Origin: Streptomyces seoulensis
GTDB lineage: Bacteria; Actinomycetota; Actinomycetes; Streptomycetales; Streptomycetaceae
DNA: 64,000 nucleotides
Direction: 5' to 3'
Assembly (NCBI RefSeq): GCF_022846655.1
Contig: NZ_AP025667.1
Coordinates: forward strand, 2,951,001 to 3,015,000
In this document: piece by piece, positions 8,546 to 17,392 of the stretch
How positions within the stretch are numbered: the stretch's first letter is position 1
Layout: every line of letters begins with the position of its first letter
Notes under the pieces: model-generated
What the model was told of the DNA's origin: nothing
Seen by the model: the letters and a program-made list of their open reading frames with translations, nothing else
Databases searched by the model: none
Program-made: the position numbers and the translations under genes

Positions 8546-9370
8546 ATGCACGCCGTTTCGTACACCGCACAGTGGATGGCCGCGGCCCGCGCCCTGGAGT
8601 CCGAGCGCGAGGACGCCCTCTACGTCGACCCGCTGGCCCGGTCCCTCGCCGAGCCCAAGGGCTTCGAGCTGATCGACCGCTACGCCGGCGGCGGCCTGCT
8701 GCCGTTCATCTCCATCCGCACCCGCTTCCTCGACGACGCCATCCGCGACCTGCTCGCCGACGGCTCCATAGGCCAGGTCGTGCTGATCGCCGCCGGTATG
8801 GACACCCGCGCCTTCCGGCTCGACTGGCCCGACGACATCGACGTCTACGAGGTCGACCACGCCCCCCTCATCACCGAGAAGCGGCGCCGGCTGGACGCGC
8901 TCGGCGCCAAGCCCGCCGTGCGGCGCCACGAGGTCTCCGCCGACCTGACCAAGGAGTGGCTGCCCGAGCTGGAGGAGGCCGGGTTCGACCGGACGCGGCC
9001 CACCCTGTGGGTCGCCGAGGCGCTGACCTTCTTCCTCACCGAGGAGCAGGCCGCCGGGCTGCTGCGCCTGCTGGCCTCCGCCTCCGCCCCCGGCAGCCAC
9101 CTGGCCTTCGACATCCTCGGCCGGACCCTGCTGCGCAGCCCGTTCTCCAAGCCGTTCCTCGACCGGCTCGCCGAGGACGGCACCCCGTGGATCTTCGGCA
9201 CCGACGAGCCGGAGCCCTTCCTGGAAGCCAACGGCTGGGACATCGAGTCGCTGAAGGAGCCGGGACAGCCCGGCGCGGGGGAGGGGCGCTGGCCCTACGA
9301 CGTGCAGCCGCGCGGCCGCCGCTTCGCCAACCGCCTGTGGCTGATCCGCGCCCGCCTCGCCGCACGGTGA
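8546..9370 (+). CDS. LCM/PPM-family SAM-dependent methyltransferase (TIGR00027 type)
   Basis: 274 residues with hallmarks of the leucine-carboxyl-methyltransferase-like family: VDPLARSLA near the N-terminus, SAM-binding VVLIAAGMDTRAFRLDWP (about residues 77-94), YEVDHAPLITEKRR and WVAEALTFFLTEEQ. A GAAGGGACC Shine-Dalgarno precedes the ATG. Many relatives methylate O or carboxyl groups on secondary metabolites. As the last gene of the phenazine operon it could form a methyl ester or an aryl/benzylic methyl ether. The substrate cannot be told from sequence. Confidence 0.85.
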   Translation: MHAVSYTAQWMAAARALESEREDALYVDPLARSLAEPKGFELIDRYAGGGLLPFISIRTRFLDDAIRDLLADGSIGQVVLIAAGMDTRAFRLDWPDDIDVYEVDHAPLITEKRRRLDALGAKPAVRRHEVSADLTKEWLPELEEAGFDRTRPTLWVAEALTFFLTEEQAAGLLRLLASASAPGSHLAFDILGRTLLRSPFSKPFLDRLAEDGTPWIFGTDEPEPFLEANGWDIESLKEPGQPGAGEGRWPYDVQPRGRRFANRLWLIRARLAAR

Positions 9371-9379
9371 CCCCGGGGC

Positions 9380-9422
9380 CCGCGGCGGACGGCCCTCCGG
9401 GAGGAGGCCCGTACCGCCGCGG
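9380..9422. terminator. Hairpin between convergent genes at end of phenazine operon
   Basis: A perfect 9-bp inverted repeat (CCGCGGCGG at 9380-9388 and CCGCCGCGG at 9414-9422) lies between the convergent methyltransferase and the minus-strand oxidase. There is no U-run, as is usual for actinomycete terminators. It may serve both strands. Confidence 0.5.
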
Positions 9423-9449
9423 CCCGCGGGCCGTGCCCGCCGGCGCGGA

Positions 9450-10076
9450 TCAGTCCCGCTGCTGGAGCCGCTCGCGCAGCGCCGCGTTCTCCTCCGCCAG
9501 CATCCGCAGCCGCTCCCGCACCGGATCCAGCGCCTCGGCCAGCTCGGCCTCCGAGTAGCGCGGGGTGATGTGCTTGGGGCAGTTCCAGAACAGGCCCTCC
9601 ACCCGGATCACCATGAGCTGCTCCAGCGGACCGTCCGTCCGCGTGTCGGCCAGCTTCTCGTGCAGCTCCGGGAACTCGGCCGGATCACGCGTCTCCGCAC
9701 GGCCGAAGATCTTCAGCCGGGTGGGGTTCGCGTAGTCCATGAAGAACAACGAGACCCGGTCGTCGGAGCGGAGGTTGCCCGTAGTGATGTACTGCCGGTT
9801 GCCCCGCACCTCCACCCAGCCCAGCGTGCCGCTGTCCAGCACGTGCACGAAGCCGGGCGGGCCGCCCCGGAACTGCACGTAGGGCCAGCCGTCGTCCCCG
9901 GTGCTGGCCAGGTAGAACCCGTCGCGGGCCGTGATGAAGTCCGCCTCGTCGGGTCCCAGCCGGTCGGGCTCCGACGCATCCCGCGCGAGCAGCCGCGCCA
10001 TGGCCTCGGCGCTGCCCCGCTCCTCCTGCACACCCCGCACGTTCTTGGTGAACGCCAACCGCGCGTACCGGCTCAT
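9450..10076 (-). CDS. Pyridoxamine 5'-phosphate oxidase-family flavoprotein with C-terminal coiled coil
   Basis: 208 residues. The ATG at 10076 is chosen because a GGGGGA Shine-Dalgarno precedes it, although the frame stays open further upstream. The split-barrel FMN-binding core runs from DEADFITARDGFYLAST through PYVQFRGGPPGF, RQYITTGNL and VSLFFMDYANPTRLKIFG. The last 35 residues (LDPVRERLRMLAEENAALRERL) form a heptad-patterned coiled coil. It may be a nitro/flavin reductase or sensor-type PNPOx. It lies convergently next to the phenazine operon but on the other strand, so a role there is unsupported. Confidence 0.8.
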   Translation of the reverse strand: MSRYARLAFTKNVRGVQEERGSAEAMARLLARDASEPDRLGPDEADFITARDGFYLASTGDDGWPYVQFRGGPPGFVHVLDSGTLGWVEVRGNRQYITTGNLRSDDRVSLFFMDYANPTRLKIFGRAETRDPAEFPELHEKLADTRTDGPLEQLMVIRVEGLFWNCPKHITPRYSEAELAEALDPVRERLRMLAEENAALRERLQQRD

Positions 10077-10172
10077 CCACTCCCCCTTCAAGGCCACACC
10101 CACCGAAACCTGGTCGGTGCACGACCATAGCCAGGCCGCGATCCACCGCAAAGGACCGGCGCCCGAACGCGC

Positions 10173-10219
10173 GAAGGCCCCCGTACGACGCCGGACCTGC
10201 GCGCCGTACGGGGGCCTTC
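10173..10219 (-). terminator. Strong hairpin terminator of the amidase-domain gene
   Basis: A perfect 15-bp inverted repeat (arms 10173-10187 and 10205-10219, GAAGGCCCCCGTACG and its complement) with a 17-nt loop. It lies just past the stop of the minus-strand gene at 10227 and is oriented to end its transcript. Confidence 0.8.
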
Positions 10220-10226
10220 ACTCACC

Positions 10227-11405
10227 TCAGGTGCGGTAGGCGAAGAACGCCGCCGTCGGGTAGGACGCGACGAGGCTCGCCACCGACCGGTTGTAGGTGT
10301 TGGTGGAGTGGTACGTCACGTAGGGCACGCCCTGGGCGTCGCGCTTCGTGACGATCATCGTGTGGTCCTTGGACCCGTCCTTGTTGAAGTCCATCTGGAT
10401 GACATCACCGATGTCGGCCTGGTAGACGTTGGCAAGGCTCGTGACCCGCTTCGAGGACAGCGCGAACCAGGAGAACTCGTTCACACCGACGAAGGAGTCC
10501 GACTGGATGTCGGCGTTGCCGAACCACTTGTGGAAGTCGTTCGTGTAACCGGGAACGTGCTTCCAGCCACCCGCCTTCAGCGCCTGGCTGACGAAGTTGG
10601 TGCAGTCACCACCAGCGCCGGCCCCGTTGAAGTCGGGGTACTCCGTGTTGTACTTGCTCCAGTACTTCGTCGCGTACGCGGTCATCGCCTGGTAGTCGTA
10701 ACCGGACGCGGTGAAGTTCTTCGGATTCGCCGGCGCGGGCCGCGAGGTGGCCGCGCTGGGCGCGTCCGGCGGGCCGTCGTCCGCCTTGACCGTGGGCTTG
10801 GCGACCTCGGGCTTCGCCACCTGGTTCACCGCGAGGTAGCCCTCGTCGGTGTCCTCGATGCGCGTGAGCTGCCAGTTGCCGCCGCGGTCCGCCTTGAACG
10901 TCAGCTCGTGGTGGGCCTGGAAGCCCGTGGTCGCGGGCTGGGAGCCCGTGACCTTCTTGTACGTGAGCGACGTCGTCTCGGTGACGGCCACCGTGGCGCG
11001 CCGTCCCTTGACCTGCGTGGCATCCAGCTTCACGCTGGTGCTCCCCGCGCTGTACTGCTCGCCCAGCTTGGCCAGGCGGCTCTTGCGGCCGCGAAGCTGG
11101 CTGAGCGCGGAGTCCTCCTGGCGCGACTGCGTGCCGGACAGGCGCACATCGCCGGAGAAATCGGAGGTCCGCTGGTCACGGCCCTCCTTGCCACCGCCCA
11201 CCAGGGCCTGGGTGCGGTCGGTGAAGACCGCGTCCGCCAGCCGCTGGAAGGTCGCCTTGGTCGCCGTGTCGACGGTCGGGTCGTCGGTGACCGCCGCGCC
11301 CGCGCTCCAGTTCGGCAGCAGGGCGACGCCCGCCACCACGGAGGCGGCCGCCGCCGAGATTATGGTGGCGCGGCTCCGCTTACGGCTAAATTTCCTTGAC
11401 TTCAA
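10227..11405 (-). CDS. Secreted amidase-domain protein (putative cell-wall amidase)
   Basis: 392 residues with a TTG start; GAGGGG lies 8 nt upstream and the sequence begins with a signal-peptide-like charged MKSRKFSRKRSR followed by a hydrophobic stretch ending SAGAAV. A variable middle (residues about 40-220) precedes the C-terminal putative amidase domain (PF12671 type). That domain carries YDYQAMTAYATKYWSKYN, GGDCTNFVSQALKAGG with the catalytic Cys, GDVIQMDF and the catalytic His in KDHTMIVT. It is probably exported and acts on peptidoglycan or muropeptides. It is a single gene with its own terminator, next to two other envelope genes on the same strand. Confidence 0.82.
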   Translation of the reverse strand: MKSRKFSRKRSRATIISAAAASVVAGVALLPNWSAGAAVTDDPTVDTATKATFQRLADAVFTDRTQALVGGGKEGRDQRTSDFSGDVRLSGTQSRQEDSALSQLRGRKSRLAKLGEQYSAGSTSVKLDATQVKGRRATVAVTETTSLTYKKVTGSQPATTGFQAHHELTFKADRGGNWQLTRIEDTDEGYLAVNQVAKPEVAKPTVKADDGPPDAPSAATSRPAPANPKNFTASGYDYQAMTAYATKYWSKYNTEYPDFNGAGAGGDCTNFVSQALKAGGWKHVPGYTNDFHKWFGNADIQSDSFVGVNEFSWFALSSKRVTSLANVYQADIGDVIQMDFNKDGSKDHTMIVTKRDAQGVPYVTYHSTNTYNRSVASLVASYPTAAFFAYRT

Positions 11406-11535
11406 TGATGTTCCCCTCTACGCCGGTACACAGACCGGGACTCCGGTGACAGAGACCGGGCGAACGCATCTTCGCATGCCGTGTGCGGCAGGTGTGAAGA
11501 CGGGATGCACAAGTGGAACCAGACTGTTTCACACG

Positions 11536-12813
11536 TCACTTGACGACCGACGCCCAGTCAGGCGACTGAGCCGGGTCCAGAGTGCGCAGCCGGGCCAGCG
11601 TCTGCGGTGTCTGCACGTCCATCCAGTCCGCCAGTTCCTTGAAGGACACGCACTTCACGCCCTTCTTGGTGCACACGTTCTTGACCACCTGGTCGATGGC
11701 CCGCATGTAGATGCCGCCGTTCCAGTCCTCGAAGTGGTTGCCCACGAACAGCGGCGCCCGGCTGCCGAAGTACACGCGGTTGAAGCCCGCCATGTACGAA
11801 TCCACCGTCTGCTGCTCCCACTTGGGGAACTCGGCCGCGTCGCCCTGCGTCTCGCCGTCGGACTGGTTGTACAGGAAGTTGAAGTCCATGGACAGGCCCT
11901 GGTACTTGCCCGCCTCGTAGGGCAGCATCTGGAGCGGGAAGTCCCAGACGCCGTTCTTCTTCGCCGGCCAGATCTGGAAGTCGCCCGCGGAGCTGGCGTC
12001 GTAGCGCCAGCCGTAGCTCTTGATGGCCTTCAGCAGGTTCTTCTGGCCCTCCAGACAGGGCGCCCGGCCGCCGGTGACCTCCTTCTTGAAGTCGAAGGGC
12101 AGCGGGTCGACGTCCTTGTAGCCGGTGTTGCTCTTCCAGTGCTCCACGAACGAGAAGAACTGGTCGATCTCGCTCTTCCACTCCGTCACGCTCCAGTCGC
12201 CGCCGCCCTTGGCGCCGCAGAAGTGGCCGTTGAAGTGGGTGCCGATCTCGTTGCCGTCCTCGTACGCCTTGCGCAGTTGCTCCACGGTCTCGCGGATGTG
12301 CTCGTCGGTGGCGTAGTCGATGGCGGCGGCGCCGGGCGAGTGCTGCGGCGGGTGGTAGAGGTCCTTCTTCGCCTTCGGCAGCAGGTAGATGCCGGTGAGG
12401 AAGAACGTCATGTGGGCGTTGTACTGCTTGGCCAGCTCGCGGTAGTGCGAGAAGAGGTGGTCGCTGCCCTCCAGTCCGCCGTCCCAGGAGAAGACGACGA
12501 ACTGGGGCGGCTTCTCACCCGGCTTGAGCCGTACGGGCTTCAGCGTGCCCTTCTGGGGCCCGGTGTAGGACGTGGAGCCGTCCCCGAGCACCTTGGTCTT
12601 CCCGTCCCACTCGGGCTCCGCGGCCGCGCCACCGGGCTCCTTGGCGGGGGAGACCGCCGACGCGGTCCCGTCGTCGTGGTCGAGCAGCAGATACCCCGTG
12701 ACCGTGGAGACGAGCACCAGCAGCAGCGCCAGGGCGATGATGCCGGGGCGGGGCACGCGGCGGGTCTCGGTGGTGCGCGCCTTGCGGCGCCTTCCTGTGC
12801 TCGACGACTTCAT
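11536..12813 (-). CDS. Membrane-anchored polysaccharide deacetylase-like protein
   Basis: 425 residues. A basic N-terminus and one transmembrane segment (about residues 25-45, IIALALLLVLVSTVTGYLLL) are followed by an extracellular NodB-like domain. That domain has VVFSWDGGLEGSDHL where deacetylases carry the TFDDG motif, MTFFLTGIY, and GNEIGTHFNGHFCG, which retains the His pair. The first metal motif is changed (WDGG), so activity on polysaccharide is uncertain. Cysteines at HFCG, APCLEG and VCTKKGVKCVS suggest disulfides. It lies just downstream of the PBP gene on the same strand with a 64-bp gap, probably cotranscribed in a cell-wall group. Confidence 0.75.
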   Translation of the reverse strand: MKSSSTGRRRKARTTETRRVPRPGIIALALLLVLVSTVTGYLLLDHDDGTASAVSPAKEPGGAAAEPEWDGKTKVLGDGSTSYTGPQKGTLKPVRLKPGEKPPQFVVFSWDGGLEGSDHLFSHYRELAKQYNAHMTFFLTGIYLLPKAKKDLYHPPQHSPGAAAIDYATDEHIRETVEQLRKAYEDGNEIGTHFNGHFCGAKGGGDWSVTEWKSEIDQFFSFVEHWKSNTGYKDVDPLPFDFKKEVTGGRAPCLEGQKNLLKAIKSYGWRYDASSAGDFQIWPAKKNGVWDFPLQMLPYEAGKYQGLSMDFNFLYNQSDGETQGDAAEFPKWEQQTVDSYMAGFNRVYFGSRAPLFVGNHFEDWNGGIYMRAIDQVVKNVCTKKGVKCVSFKELADWMDVQTPQTLARLRTLDPAQSPDWASVVK

Positions 12814-12877
12814 ACGGATCGATCTCCGGTGCGGGTTGCGGGTGTGGAGCCGGATGGGGTGGGCCGGGGCGGCGGGG

Positions 12878-15217
12878 TCAGCCGACGCCCACGGCCTGCG
12901 ACCAGATTCCGTACGGCACGCTGTTCTCGCGGGTGCCGGCCAGGCCGTCCAGGGGCAGCGGCTCCAGGCTCTTGCCCAGGTCGATGCGGTAGACGACGAT
13001 CGCGGTCGACACCGATTCGAGGGTGCCCGTGTACCAGAGCGCGGTGTCCTTCTCGGTGGTCCCGTCCTTTCCGGCGGCCGGGGTGGTCGCGGCGGGGGTG
13101 GGGTGGGAGGTGCGGAAGTTGTCCCCGAGCGCCTCGCTGACCTGCCGGGCGACCTGCGGGCTGACCGCCCGGCGCCGGTCGGGGGCGTCGAGGCGGACAC
13201 CGGCGCCGTTGCGGGTGACACGGCGCACCGAATAGGGCTCGGTGTGCCGGCCCTCCGCGGAGAAGGTGGCGTAGCCGCTGGCCATGCGGATCGTGCTGGG
13301 CGTGGAGGTGCCGAGGGACAGCGCGGGCGTCGCCGGGCCGAAGCTGGAGGGGAGCAGCCCGGCCGCCTGCGCGGTGGACTTGACCCTCTCCAGCCCGGTG
13401 TCCATGCCGAGCTGCATGAACGGCGTGTTCACCGAGCGGGCGAGCGCCTGGCGCAGGGAGATCGGACCGTAGGAGCGCTTGCCGTCGTTGTGCGCGGCGA
13501 CCTTCTTGCCGCTGCGGTCCCAGTAGGGGCCCTCGGGGGTGGTGACGGGCACCGCGTCGTCGCCGTCGTAGACCGACTCCGGGGTGACCGGGGTGGCCGG
13601 ACCCTCGCGGGTCTTGTGCACACCGTGTTCCAGGCCCGCCGCGTAGACGAAGGGGGTGAAGGCCGAACCGGCGGGGACGGTGGTCGCGTTGGACTCGTTG
13701 TAGCCCTGCTTGCGGTGGTCGGGACCGCCGTAGACGGCGACGATCCGGCCGTCGGTGGCGACCGACGCTGCCCCGTAGTGGGCGCTCCGCGCCGCCTTGG
13801 GGTCCTTCTTCAGCGCGGCCTCGCGGGCCTTGGTGACCGCGTCGGTCAGCTCGCTCTCCCGCTTGCGGTCGAAGGTCGTGTAGATCTGGTAGCCGCCGAG
13901 GTCGAACTCCTTGTCCGACAGGTGGGCGTTCTTCTTGGCGTACTGGGAGGCCAGCTCCACCAGGTAGTCGCTCTGCTTGCCGGTGTCGTAGATCTGGAGG
14001 GTCTTGAGCGGCTCGGGGAACTCGGTGTACTTGGCGCGCTCGGCCGGGGACAGCTTGCCGATCTTGACCATGCGGTCGAGGATCCACGACCAGCGCTCCA
14101 CCGCCCGGCGGTGGTTGGCCGCGCTGAGCGTGGGGTCGTACAGGCCGGCGCCCTTGAGCAGCGAGGCGAGCATGGCGGCCTCGCTGGGGTTCAGCTTGCT
14201 GACGTCCTTGCCGTAGTACGCCTGGGAGGCGCGCTGGATGCCGTAGGTGCCGCGCCCGAACCAACTGGTGTTGAGGTAGCCCTCGAGGATCTTGTCCTTG
14301 CTCATCCGGTTGTCGAGTTTGAGGGCGATCATCGCCTCGGTGAGCTTGCGGCCGAGGTTCTGGTCCTGGTTCAGATAGACGTTCTTGACGTACTGCTGGG
14401 TGATCGTGGACCCGCCCTCGGTGGCGCCCTGGCCGACCGTGCGCCACAGGGCGCGGGTGATGCCCTTGCCGGAGATGCCGGGGTCGGAGTAGAAGCTCTC
14501 GTTCTCCGCCGCGAGCACCGCCCAGCGCACGCCCTCCGGGATGTCCTTCAGCGGCATCGCCTGGCGGCGCACCCAGCCGGTGCGGGCCATCGGGGTGCCG
14601 TCGGACCAGAAGTAGACGTTGTCCTGCTGGGTGGCGTACGAGTTGAGGTTGGTGGGCACGTCGGTCGCCGCGTAGGCCACGGTCAGGAAGAGGCCGGTGA
14701 CGCCGGCCGTCGCGAGCCAGCCCGCGAGCCACTGGCGCCAGGACGGCATCCAGCGCCGCCAGCCATCCCGGCCCGGACGCGGGTACTCCGGGCGCAGCTT
14801 GCGCACGTAGGGGGCGGCGAGTTCGGCGTAGGGGGCGAGCTTGGCGGTGACCGGCGCGAGGAGGCGGCGCAGTACGGCGAGCACGGTGAGCAGCGGGGCC
14901 AGGACACCGGTGCGGCGGGCGCCGCCCGGCTCGTCGGCGACCGCGGGCTCGGGCTCGGGCTCCGGTCCGGGGCGGGTGCCGTCCAGTGCGACGATCTTGA
15001 GCTGCATCGTCTCGTCCGGGCGGATCTCGCCGACCCGGAGCTGCATGGTGGCCTCCGGCTCGAACGCCGGGCCGTCCGGGGTGGTCCCGGGTTCGGGCCC
15101 GGCCTCCCGGTCCGAATCCTGTGTACGGCGTCCCCACGCCCGTTTCGGCGCCGCGCGCCGGCCTCGCCCGCGCCGGCCGCCGTCGTTGGCGTCCGCCCCC
15201 CGCCCTGCCTCGGTCAC
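12878..15217 (-). CDS. Class A penicillin-binding protein, transglycosylase plus degenerate transpeptidase
   Basis: 779 residues; GTG start after GGGAGGGAG. A long polar cytoplasmic N-terminus (about 155 residues) precedes a transmembrane helix (WLATAGVTGLFLTVAYAAT). The GT51 domain has AAENESFYSDPGISGKG (catalytic Glu, about residue 235), EGGSTITQQYVKN and KILEGYLNTSWFG. The transpeptidase domain keeps the SVN triad (about 593). However, the SxxK motif reads SAFT (about 516) and the KTG motif reads KDG (about 717), so acyl-enzyme chemistry is doubtful. It should polymerise lipid II glycan. The cross-linking domain may be structural, or specialised to another substrate. Confidence 0.88.
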   Translation of the reverse strand: MTEAGRGADANDGGRRGRGRRAAPKRAWGRRTQDSDREAGPEPGTTPDGPAFEPEATMQLRVGEIRPDETMQLKIVALDGTRPGPEPEPEPAVADEPGGARRTGVLAPLLTVLAVLRRLLAPVTAKLAPYAELAAPYVRKLRPEYPRPGRDGWRRWMPSWRQWLAGWLATAGVTGLFLTVAYAATDVPTNLNSYATQQDNVYFWSDGTPMARTGWVRRQAMPLKDIPEGVRWAVLAAENESFYSDPGISGKGITRALWRTVGQGATEGGSTITQQYVKNVYLNQDQNLGRKLTEAMIALKLDNRMSKDKILEGYLNTSWFGRGTYGIQRASQAYYGKDVSKLNPSEAAMLASLLKGAGLYDPTLSAANHRRAVERWSWILDRMVKIGKLSPAERAKYTEFPEPLKTLQIYDTGKQSDYLVELASQYAKKNAHLSDKEFDLGGYQIYTTFDRKRESELTDAVTKAREAALKKDPKAARSAHYGAASVATDGRIVAVYGGPDHRKQGYNESNATTVPAGSAFTPFVYAAGLEHGVHKTREGPATPVTPESVYDGDDAVPVTTPEGPYWDRSGKKVAAHNDGKRSYGPISLRQALARSVNTPFMQLGMDTGLERVKSTAQAAGLLPSSFGPATPALSLGTSTPSTIRMASGYATFSAEGRHTEPYSVRRVTRNGAGVRLDAPDRRRAVSPQVARQVSEALGDNFRTSHPTPAATTPAAGKDGTTEKDTALWYTGTLESVSTAIVVYRIDLGKSLEPLPLDGLAGTRENSVPYGIWSQAVGVG

Positions 15218-15596
15218 GACAGGTCTCCCTCCCCACTCGGCCTTGCTCGCGTGGGCAGACGGACCGGCCGGAATCGGTGACCATCACGGCGGCACCGGTG
15301 GCCGATTTGTTTCCCCCTGGCCCCGGGTCTGCCCGCGAGCTTCACAAATTATCAGCTAATACTTTCGAACCTCGGTGGTCAGGGTCGGTCATGGGTCACA
15401 CCCCGTCCCCGAGGTGATCCGCACCGGTCACCCGCCCCACGCCCACGGCCCGCTCGGACGGCCCGCGCATCCGGCTCCCGGCGGGGTCCGTACGTACCCC
15501 GGCCTGGTCAACTCCCGTACGGCGCATGCAGAATGACGACCACTACTCGATGATCGTCTGTGTTCGCACCGGCCAGAATCATGACGGAGTCCGCCC
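15218..15596. other. Divergent intergenic region, PBP / DUF574 methyltransferase
   Basis: 379 bp without a gene. An unusually AT-rich island (15349-15370, AAATTATCAGCTAATACTTT) stands out. Read on the minus strand it offers GATAAT as a -10 box for the PBP gene. No riboswitch or tRNA is seen. The rest is GC-rich with short palindromes only. Confidence 0.45.
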
Positions 15597-16394
15597 ATGA
15601 CCACCGGCACGCCCAGCCCCCGGCAGATCGACACCAGCACGGCTCACCCGGCGCGGGTGTACGACTGGCTGCTCGGCGGCAAGGACAACTACCCCGTAGA
15701 CGAGGCGGTCGGGGAGCGGCTGCCTCCCGAGGCGCGCGACGGCGCCCGGCAGAACCGCGCCTTCATGAACCGCGCGGTCGCCTGGCTCGCCACGCAGGGC
15801 GTCGACCAGTTCCTCGACATCGGCACCGGCATACCCACCGAGCCGAATCTGCACCAGATCGTCCAGCGGATCGTGCCGACGGCCCGGATCGTCTACACCG
15901 ACAACGACCCGATCGTGCTGCGGCACGCGGAGGCGCTGCTCGTCGGCCGTCCCGAGGGTGCCACCCAGTACGTGGAGGCCGACGTCCGCGACCCGGCCGC
16001 GATCATCAAGAACGCCCGGCAGACGCTCGACTTCGACCGGCCGATCGCCCTGTCCCTGATCGCGCTGATGCACTTCATCAACGACGACCAGGACCCCTAC
16101 GGCCTGGTGTCGAACCTCCTCGCCACCCTGCCCTCCGGCAGCTACCTGGTCCTCTCCCACGCCTCCTCCGACATCTTCCCGGAGCTGTCGGCGCAGGTCA
16201 CGGCCGAGTACGCCAAGGGCGGCATCCGGCTCGGCTTCCGCGACCGCGCGGGCGTCCAGCGCTTCTTCGAGGGCTTGGAGCTGGTCGAGCCGGGTCTCGT
16301 CACTGCCACCGAGTGGTTCAAGGACGGCGAGGACGGCGAGGTCCCGGCGGCCGAGGAGAGCGGGATCTACGCGGGAGTCGCCCGTCTCCCCTGA
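15597..16394 (+). CDS. DUF574 S-adenosyl methyltransferase-like protein
   Basis: 265 residues of the PF04672 family that is strongly expanded in Streptomyces. It begins with the typical STAHPARVYDWLLGGKDNYPVDEAVGE, then RQNRAFMNRAVAWLA, the SAM-site FLDIGTGIPTEPNLHQI and VYTDNDPIVLRHAEALL. The late FRDRAGVQRFFEGLELVEPG is also typical. GACGGAG precedes the ATG. Members are often linked to regulatory or secondary-metabolic loci, but no substrate is known. Confidence 0.9.
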   Translation: MTTGTPSPRQIDTSTAHPARVYDWLLGGKDNYPVDEAVGERLPPEARDGARQNRAFMNRAVAWLATQGVDQFLDIGTGIPTEPNLHQIVQRIVPTARIVYTDNDPIVLRHAEALLVGRPEGATQYVEADVRDPAAIIKNARQTLDFDRPIALSLIALMHFINDDQDPYGLVSNLLATLPSGSYLVLSHASSDIFPELSAQVTAEYAKGGIRLGFRDRAGVQRFFEGLELVEPGLVTATEWFKDGEDGEVPAAEESGIYAGVARLP

Positions 16395-16661
16395 GCGACA
16401 CCATCGAGGTTGACTGTCGACGCCCTCGCTTCCTGCACCTGCTGGTGCCCGCCCGGCGCTGACCTGCGGCGACTTCTCGACCCTTCGGGCCGTCACATCC
16501 CGGTGCGACGGCCCGGAGCGCGCTCCCACCGGGGGCGACCTGGGGGAGCGAAGGGGCGCACGGGCAGCGCGCCCATGAGCCCTGTACGCGCCCCTCGGCA
16601 GGCGGCGAGAATGCCCCTGGCCGCGCCGGCGGCCGCTCGCCGGACCTTCGAGGAAGGCAGG

Positions 16662-17378
16662 TTGGCCACCGTGCTGCTGCGTCTGCCCACGTCCGTCTCC
16701 GAAGCGCGGGACCACCTGGCCGAGGGAGCCGTCCCCGTGGGCGGCGCCACCCTGGTCTGGGCCACCTGGCAGCGCGACGGCTTCCCTGCGCAGGCCATGT
16801 CGCTGCGCGAACTCCCCGAGGCCAATGTCCTCGGCCGCGAGGAACTGGGCGGCGCCGTCGTCCTCAACCGCGTCGACGACCGGGTCCCCGAGGTCCTGCG
16901 CCGAGCGGCGGGCGCGGTCGGCACCGGCGCCGTGCGCCGCGCCGCCACGGTCGGCGGCAACATAGCTGGCAGCACCCTGCGCTGCCTGCTCCCGGCGGCC
17001 CTCGTACTGGACACCCGCGCCACCATCCTGACCTCCACCGGCGTCCACGACACCGACCTGGCCGAGGTCGTCGCCAAGAGCCCCGTCCTGCTCAGCCTGC
17101 GCTGGCGCACCCCCGTCGCCAGCGCCTACCGCAAGCACGAGGGGGAGCCGGGCGGGCCGCCGCCCCTCGTCGTCGCCTCCGCCCTGCACGCCCTCGGCGA
17201 GGGCCGCCACCGGCTGAACATCGCCGTACGCGACGGCTACGAAGTGGTCAGCGAGACCGTCGAATGCGGCACCGACCCCGACGAACCGCTGTCCGCCCTG
17301 GGGGCAACGCTCCTTAACGACATCCCGGCCGCCCGCACGACCGTCCACGACCAGATCACCGGACTGCTGACCCGCTGA
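16662..17378 (+). CDS. FAD-binding domain protein of molybdopterin dehydrogenase family
   Basis: About 238 residues. A TTG start at 16662 is preferred because AGGAAGG lies 4 nt upstream; GTG at 16671 is an alternative. PF00941-type features are VLLRLPTSVSEARDHL at the start, VPVGGATLVW, and RRAATVGGNIAGSTLRC, the FAD pyrophosphate loop of CO-dehydrogenase medium subunits. A CO_deh_flav_C-like tail follows. It is somewhat shorter than typical medium subunits (near 290), and no large or [2Fe-2S] subunit gene is adjacent. It may be a stand-alone flavoprotein, or partner with a complex encoded elsewhere. Confidence 0.75.
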   Translation: MATVLLRLPTSVSEARDHLAEGAVPVGGATLVWATWQRDGFPAQAMSLRELPEANVLGREELGGAVVLNRVDDRVPEVLRRAAGAVGTGAVRRAATVGGNIAGSTLRCLLPAALVLDTRATILTSTGVHDTDLAEVVAKSPVLLSLRWRTPVASAYRKHEGEPGGPPPLVVASALHALGEGRHRLNIAVRDGYEVVSETVECGTDPDEPLSALGATLLNDIPAARTTVHDQITGLLTR

Positions 17379-17392
17379 CCCGGACACGGAGA

